In this document: piece after piece, positions 58,068-64,000 of the stretch
Numbering within the stretch: position 1 is the stretch's first letter
Layout of the letters: each line of letters opens with the position of its first letter
Assembly (NCBI RefSeq): GCF_000150275.1
Contig: NW_002060947.1
Span: 2,593,740 to 2,657,739, forward strand
Source: Trichoplax adhaerens
Lineage: Eukaryota; Placozoa; Uniplacotomia; Trichoplacea; Trichoplacidae
Length of the DNA: 64,000 bases
Direction: 5' to 3'
Translations under genes and position numbers: made by a program
The notes under the pieces: generated by a model
Told to the model about the DNA's origin: nothing
Databases searched by the model: none
The model's input: only the letters and a program-made list of their open reading frames with translations

Positions 58068-58114
58068 ATATACTGTACAGTACTGTACGGTACAGTACTG
58101 TACAGTACTGTACA
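58068..58114. repeat. GTAC-W array 7 (SUPT20H 5' side)
   Basis: Nine GTAC tetranucleotides in 5-bp register, with single A/T or G spacers (ACTGTACAGTACTGTACGG and so on). It lies on the 5' side of SUPT20H and about 100 bp from the 3' end of tRNA-Val. A small TGTACTGTACTGT element lies at 57856-57868. If the SUPT20H first exon is near 57.5-58.0 kb, this is again a promoter-proximal array. Confidence 0.9.
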
Positions 58115-58127
58115 GGTTCAGGTTCAA

Positions 58128-58182
58128 TAGTAAATAAATAATAATAAATGAATAAATAAATAAATAATAATAATATACTAAT
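58128..58182. repeat. (AAAT/AAT)n microsatellite
   Basis: Runs of AATA and ATAA units immediately downstream of the 3' end of tRNA-Val. Low-complexity spacer DNA. Confidence 0.85.
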
Positions 58183-58216
58183 TGTAAAATAAGATAAAAA
58201 CAAAAAACTTATTAGA

Positions 58217-58289
58217 TGTTTCCGCCCGGGATCGAACCGGGGACCTTGCGCGTGTTAGGCGCACGTGATAACCACTACACTACGGAAAC
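58217..58289 (-). tRNA. tRNA-Val (anticodon AAC)
   Basis: The reverse complement gives a full cloverleaf of 73 bases. The acceptor stem GTTTCCG pairs with CGGAAAC. The D arm has the A box TAGTGTAGTGGTTA and the T arm has the B box GGTTCGATCCC. The anticodon loop is CTAACAC, with anticodon AAC at 58254-58256. The discriminator base is A (58217), and the CCA end is not encoded. There is no intron. A T-rich stretch suitable as a Pol III terminator follows downstream (the A-rich run 58197-58206 on the plus strand). Confidence 0.97.
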
Positions 58290-59900
58290 AACTCCTGAAG
58301 GAGCTTGTCAATTTAACAGTTTTATATTATACTCACGTCGTCAGCTCACTACTTCGCAATCAGAAGATCTTGGTCATCCTTTATAATCTTTATGAGTTAT
58401 CTAGTGCTGTACAGTATTCCTTCACTATATAGTGTGTTACAGTACGCGATTCAGAAGAATTAGATTATAATTTAGGAGGAAAAAAGTTTGTTGTTCCGAA
58501 CCTTTCTCAGGTCTAGCTATGAATAATAATTACGTGATTCCTCGTTACGTGTTCGTATTGAGTTCATGAATATTTACATTGGATCCCAATGTTTTGAGCA
58601 TACACAAAAATAATAATTTCGAGATAGTTGTTAACATTGCTTTGAGAGTCGTGGCCTAGTTAAAAATTATTTAAACTCTATGAATATATAAATTTCAAAA
58701 TTTATGTACAGTACGTTACACGTAGGCATAAATCACGAGTAATAACAATCGAAATTGTTTCAATAAAATGATAATTATTATCTACGCTTTTCTAAACTCA
58801 CATATGAATATATATATATATATATATCGGTATAATTGGGTCTCCACTGTGCCCGAACGTTATAATGAAGTTAAAGCATAGATTTTGCATCATGGTTGTG
58901 AATGTACCACATTTAAGGATTACGCTATTTGAACTTTGTATAGTGTATAATTTGAATCTATTTAGATACTGATATTCATTGAACATACAGGATACGATGA
59001 TCAGATTAAATTGTAAATAATAAAATTATATGATACATGCTGAGGTGCTGGAGCAATTTTATTTTTAGTGTTTTTCGAAATGGCACTGTTTCATATTGTC
59101 TGGCACTTATAATAATTTAGCGAGTATGATATAAATAATTAATCAGAGATCAAAGGCAAATTGCTAATAGGTAATAAAAAGAGGAGTTATCAGTTACTAT
59201 AAGCAATGACACGATGGACAATTCACTCCAAAAGAGTGTATATTGTTATTAGTATTATTAAGGCTATCAGATAGCCAAAAATCTAGCAAAGGCAATACGC
59301 AATCTTTCAAAATTATAACCTACGACTTATTATACAGTATTACAGCAGCTAAATTAAATGAAACGTTTAATAACCGAATACAAGAATAATGTTACGTTAC
59401 GTTATAATGGCTTTCTTATTAATGTATACCTGACGCTAAAAACTTTGTGCACCTTCAATCTCACATAAATGTGGCTATAAGTATGAAATTAGTTGTCGCA
59501 ATGAAGTAAGTATCTAATATCATGTACTATCATCATACGCTTCAACATCAACAATCGTAGCAACAAATTATAAAGATTTTTTAAAAGCAAAGCAAAACAG
59601 ATCTCAACAATATCTATAGCCGTTATTAAAGCCATATTATTTATAGCCTAAATACACAATGCCATCTCTAATAATTGATTATAGGTATATATACACATCG
59701 TATACATATATATATATGTATGTATGTATATAATACAGACAATATGGGTTAGATCTCGAAGTAAATTTATAAAGTTTCAGTATTAATAGCATTTTAAGAC
59801 ACAATCGAGTATAGACATAATCTGATTTTCTTCCGGTTATTCGAATCTAACGTTAATCGGCATAATAACATCTAAAGTTAGTTTTTGATTATAGAAATGC
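58290..59900. other. gap between tRNA-Val and the PRKN 3' end
   Basis: About 1.6 kb of AT-rich DNA with AT-dinucleotide tracts near 58808-58827 and 59695-59730. I see no exon-like frame. It should include the PRKN 3' UTR at its right end. Confidence 0.55.
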
Positions 59901-62900
59901 TTATAAACCAAACCAATGATCATCACGGCAATTGCTATTCCATTCCTTGCAACATATCCAACACCATTGAAATCTACATCTTGGAATGGGACACGACATG
60001 TGCATGCAACCACCTATAATTAATTTTATGGAAATAAAAGGTGATATCACAACCCAGAAAAAAAATCTTAGAGAAAATGCGATCTAGTTCTTAACACAAT
60101 GCGGAGCTATGGCACAGTAAAGTTACTAAATAGTCTTTAACAGTTATACTTTGATATAATATCACTGATGCGAGCACAACATTTGCTTATCATATGGTAT
60201 ATTCATAGAATAAATTTAAGCTGTAGATATCTGCTCACAAACCACTTTTTTGAATAGGTGTATTGCATTTTGGGCAGGGTTTAGAAATCTTCTTAATAGT
60301 TTCTTTAGTTTTACGCTCCCACCTAGCCTTATCAGCATCTGCTGCATTGATACGATATGGCTGTGAAATAAAATAGTAAGAAGTATTACAATAACACGAT
60401 AGAAGTTATTTCTTGTAATTATGTTATAATTCTGATTAAACAAACCTGTGTATAATTATGGCAGTTATCAGATATTTCATATGTTTCGCACGATCCTTCA
60501 TGCCAGACTTTCAGGCATCGACGACAAAAAATTAACTATTGGAGTAAATAATTTTATTCCTGAATTGGGATGGGAAATATCTATCCTGATTAAGTAACGT
60601 ACTACTGTACATACTCCGCAGCCAATTTTATCAGGGCATTCTATACAGTTATCATCGCCATCATAGAGTATGCCTTGCCCACAATTGGGCCCGGGGCAAA
60701 GAACGCCTCCTAAACTTAAAGTTAGTTCTTCGGCTCCAAATTTATGGTAGCGTTCATACTTGAAGAGATTTACAGAAACGATAAATTAAATGCACAGCAC
60801 ATTGTTATAACAATGCCGAAATTTAGCAGTAAACTATTTATCCTCACGTTTTTCTTTCCAAGAATTCGAAAATGATGACAGTCTTTAATATGAGAACCTT
60901 CGCAACCAACTTAAAATCAATGAAAATCAATGAGAATTTATCATTATTACTTCTGCTGTAACTTTACAAGATTAAATGGTTCCTTATAAGGCAGCATCCT
61001 AACCCATAATAACATTTATATTTACCTGGGCAAGGAATCGTATAGCCTATGCCTTCTACGAAATCAAATTGCCGATCATTCATTTTAGTAAGGCAGAGCT
61101 CGCGAAAGCAATTTAAGCATAGCGTATGTCCACTTTCACAGCTAAATACCAACACTACGTCTCTGAAAGAATAATTTGCAATTTTTTTGCTTTAGAGGTG
61201 AAAAATAACGTCAATACTATACAACACAGTGATCAACAAATAGAAAGCACGAATTTTGCTTCACTTTCTGACCTCTGTTCGTAACAAATTAAACATGGAA
61301 CTGCTCTAGTATTAGTACGAATTTGATACAACGGTGCCGAGAACTCATTTTCATCGGCTAAATGAGATCCACACTTGAAATAAAATTCCTAAAAAATCTT
61401 AATCTTATAAAAAGGATCTTGCATATTTTTATAACTATTACAACATTCGATCATAAGTATTATTTCAACAATAATAACGAAAAATAAAGCTTACAACAAT
61501 AGTATTTGAACACTCAAATTGACAAGTTCCTTTGATTCTGCCATAAATTAAAATATCATCCCATGATTCAGGCCCCTAATAACAAAATATCAATATAAAC
61601 TTTATAGTGCACATTGGCAAAACCGTCTAAATTCTATGAATTTTGTGCCTCATGCTAGCATAGCTCTTTAGCAGTAAAATGATATTTATCTGATATTCAA
61701 AATGATAACTTTCATATTTAAAAGCCTAATAATGCTGCAGACTATAGACTTAGCAATCGTATTAATGTGACTAACAACATAAATCAAAATTAGAAATTAG
61801 TTTAAAGCATCTAAACGTCTGGATATCATCAGTCATGTGCACAAATGCGCGCACTCGTACGATAGCAGCGCAAAATCACGAAAAGTATCTAAGTACTCAC
61901 CCGGACGAGTGTAACAGAACTCTCTTTACATTTGCTACATCTTGCACGTAATTTACCAGGTGTAACGGTACCGCAACGTTTACAATACACATAAAAACGA
62001 GAAGATATGTTATGGCCTAATAAACAAAGCAGAAACAATTACGTTATATGTTAATATATAGTGGCACCGTATAAAGAAAACCAGAAAATGAAAAATACTA
62101 CTAGGATAAATGTAAAATTTACATCATTGATTGTAGTAGAGAGTTCTTAATTAGACTCTTAACTTTAATTATATATAATTATAATATAGTACTAGCTTAT
62201 GCACGCCGTGCAAATGAGATTTTGATTATATTTATACGAGTGTGACTTTAGATTTACAGTTAATGAAATATTTCACTGATTTATATTACTGCACTAAGCC
62301 AGAGTATCATAACTGTTGGATCTCATTTCGCTTAATTATATTTTGTACTCACAGTCAGAAATTTACATTAACATTTAACATATGTTATGGGACATTGGGA
62401 CTGGTCATTATCATAAATGAATCATGCGATATTTCAGTCCATTAGCCAATATGCAGACTGACAAGTATACGTATAGTACTATATCATGGACTTCTAAGAG
62501 AATTTCACTTAGAAGTTCCAGACAGTATTATATGTTTCGAAAAAATGTACTCAGTACACTACAGTACAAAACCTAATCTTAGTGTACAGTCAAGAAATTA
62601 GTAATTCTTGATAATATCGCTATTTAGGCCGAAGTCCGTCAGTCTATTAACAATAAGTGACAGAAATTTGTTTAATTTACGTACTAGGATCTGAATTCTT
62701 ATCAATCGCTTTCATGATCATAGCTTCTTCAATAGGTAATCCTGTGGCCGGGTAGTAATTATTTAGATTGCAGTTTTTATCAACCCTCACTCCTTCATTT
62801 TCATCATCTTGCGATCTTAAAATAGCGTGAACAACGCTGAAAGTAGAAATTTGGCACTCCTATAGAAATGACATTTAATTATGCCATCAATATGTATACT

Positions 62901-63914
62901 TTAATTAATATACAAGTTACAAGAAAAAGGGAAATATGGATCTACATGACTTTATAATTGACTATAAGAATTTGTACAGAATACTACAAAAATCCCATAT
63001 CCATGTACAGTATGTACAGTCAATAATTATAATCGAATTTTCAAGTGGTTACTTCCATACTTGTTTTACAATGAACACCAGAAGAACTATAATGTATCAA
63101 TTAGGTAACGGGGTGCACGTATACTGAGATGTCCACTACAGAAATAAAACTCTCAATTAGCCTCTACTATACAAATTTTGTTCAGTTATGTATTACTATA
63201 GAAATTCTTGGATCAGATCTGATTCAAATTTTTACACTATGCAATTCATTCTATTCTTTAGCTCAAAAAGAAACCTTAATTATTGATAAACTTATAGACA
63301 AAATTTACGACAGAAAGCGTACCAGAGTCATAATCAAGATTCTATACTCATTTAACTAATAATACAACCTCGTAATTACCGTAAACCTTTTTAACTTAAC
63401 AAGACAATAATTTTCAGATACTAAAGCACTCCAAATATCAGCATAATATTCCTGATTACAGCTGTTACTGACTTGCTCTAATACTGCAGTATCATTATTG
63501 TAACTCGTAATCCGTAAGTACAGCATATTCTCAGAAATTAGTACTGTACTTAGGGCTTTCAACGCGAAACTAGCGACCGAAATACAGTACTGTACAGTAC
63601 ATCTATACAGTACGTTAATACGAGTACTGTAGAAACGGTAAATGTAGCACTAGAATATGTAGTACTGTATACGCGTGAATCTACTAGGTATTAGCGTATT
63701 GCATTGCTACTTGTAGTACCCTGATACTTTGGTTGTTATTCAAAGCTTGACCGGCAAAGATAACCCCAATTCTCTGCGAGTCTATTTGTAGGTCAATATC
63801 TGACAGTTTTTGACTTAGAGCATGCTTCAAGCGCAAGACCGTCCAACTACCATCTGCTTCTAATGTTGTAGTGGTTCCGTCGTTACAGCGTACTTTAATT
63901 ATTCGCTTATCCAT
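59901..63914 (-). CDS. PRKN: parkin, RBR-type E3 ubiquitin ligase
   Basis: Parkin ubiquitinates outer mitochondrial membrane proteins after PINK1 activation and so drives mitophagy. Exon 1 (63711-63914, [13 protein letters not shown]) and the next exon (62690-62863) form the ubiquitin-like domain. A serine sits at the position of human Ser65 ([10 protein letters not shown]). RING0 follows at about 61910-62018 ([20 protein letters not shown]), 61495-61577 and 61265-61392 ([17 protein letters not shown]). RING1 is at 61030-61165 ([20 protein letters not shown]) and 60850-60905. The IBR is at 60610-60765 ([13 protein letters not shown]) and 60446-60535. The REP helix, with its conserved Trp ([13 protein letters not shown]), is at 60243-60360. 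RING2 ends at 59901-60013 with the catalytic Cys in GGCMHMSC and the terminus DHWFGL. All domains are complete, about 460 residues. The catalytic-triad Glu of human parkin (RLEWCW) is Gln here (RFQWCW). Confidence 0.96.
63387..63526 (-). CDS. unassigned minus-strand open exon inside PRKN intron 1
   Basis: From an ATG at 63526 a frame of 46 codons reads [20 protein letters not shown], then [18 protein letters not shown], and reaches a possible donor AG/GTTTAC at 63387. The composition is protein-like, but I recognise no family and found no following exon. GTAC array 8 lies just upstream on the same strand. It could be an alternative first exon, a nested gene or chance. Confidence 0.22.
63583..63670. 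repeat. GTAC-W array 8 (PRKN intron 1)
   Basis: ACAGTACTGTACAGTACA at 63584-63601, then TACAGTACG, GAGTACTGTAG and GTAGTACTGTATA. It is shorter than arrays 1-5. It lies in PRKN intron 1, just upstream of a minus-strand open exon and about 40 bp downstream of the PRKN exon 1 donor. Smaller TACAGTA elements occur at 62547-62590 and 63003-63020 in the same intron. Confidence 0.82.
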
Positions 63915-64000
63915 ACATAACAGTTTCTAGTCTGTACCATACGTCTAATACCATAACCAATGCTTTCTCAAAGTTCTTTTAGAAGCTAAAGATACTTTCA

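Noticed and set aside
57921-58203. Minus-strand frames of 68-88 codons 5' of SUPT20H
   Set aside because: Partly encoded by GTAC array 7; they do not match the SPT20 N-terminus and have no linking donor in a fitting phase.
63129-63359. Plus-strand frame of 76 codons in PRKN intron 1
   Set aside because: AT-rich composition, no recognised motif, antisense to PRKN; nothing beyond open length supports it.

Overview
The window is animal nuclear DNA. It is AT-rich, with short exons (about 40-300 bp), GT-AG introns mostly of 50-1000 bp, standard code, and clear orthologues of animal or wider-eukaryote genes. No transposase, reverse transcriptase, prokaryotic operon or CRISPR array is visible. Compact, intron-rich gene structure together with PRKN, SMCR8, CEP85, EFCAB10 and NOL8 orthologues suggests an early-branching invertebrate; a placozoan (Trichoplax/Hoilungia-like) is my best guess, not proven from sequence alone.

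Layout, left to right: the 3' end of an unrecognised Ser-rich protein gene (+, ends 1586); ATG7 (-, 3792-9048); NOL8 (+, 9382-13643); EFCAB10-like (-, 13845-15186); ORC5 (+, 17107-20451); SMCR8 (-, 21958-28523); a single-pass membrane protein with a Cys-rich ectodomain (+, 29094-31789); Golgi alpha-1,2-mannosidase I MAN1A (-, 32499-36094); SUPT3H (+, 36959-about 41428); a short FLASH/CASP8AP2-like coiled-coil protein (-, 41704-43460 or beyond); CEP85 (+, 43928-48596); SUPT20H (-, 50432 to about 56.7-57.5 kb); tRNA-Val(AAC) (-, 58217-58289); parkin PRKN (-, 59901-63914). I rebuilt exon chains by splice signals plus reading phase; most named genes have phase-consistent introns throughout.

Two organisational features stand out. 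First, the protein genes alternate strand strictly from the left edge to SUPT20H, giving five head-to-head pairs separated by five to six tail-to-tail junctions. Second, each of the five head-to-head gaps carries a cluster of the tetranucleotide GTAC repeated with a single A or T between copies (GTAC-W-GTAC). None of the tail-to-tail gaps does. The longest run has 13 GTACs in perfect 5-bp register (36824-36887). Three further clusters lie near the SUPT20H 5' end, in CEP85 intron 1 and in PRKN intron 1; the last two sit just upstream of minus-strand open exons. I propose these arrays as a promoter-associated palindromic element family.

Functionally the genes are mostly housekeeping: autophagy/mitophagy (ATG7, SMCR8, PRKN), two SAGA co-activator subunits (SUPT3H, SUPT20H) 9 kb apart, replication origin (ORC5), ribosome biogenesis (NOL8), N-glycan trimming (MAN1A) and centriole/cilium-linked proteins (CEP85, EFCAB10-like).
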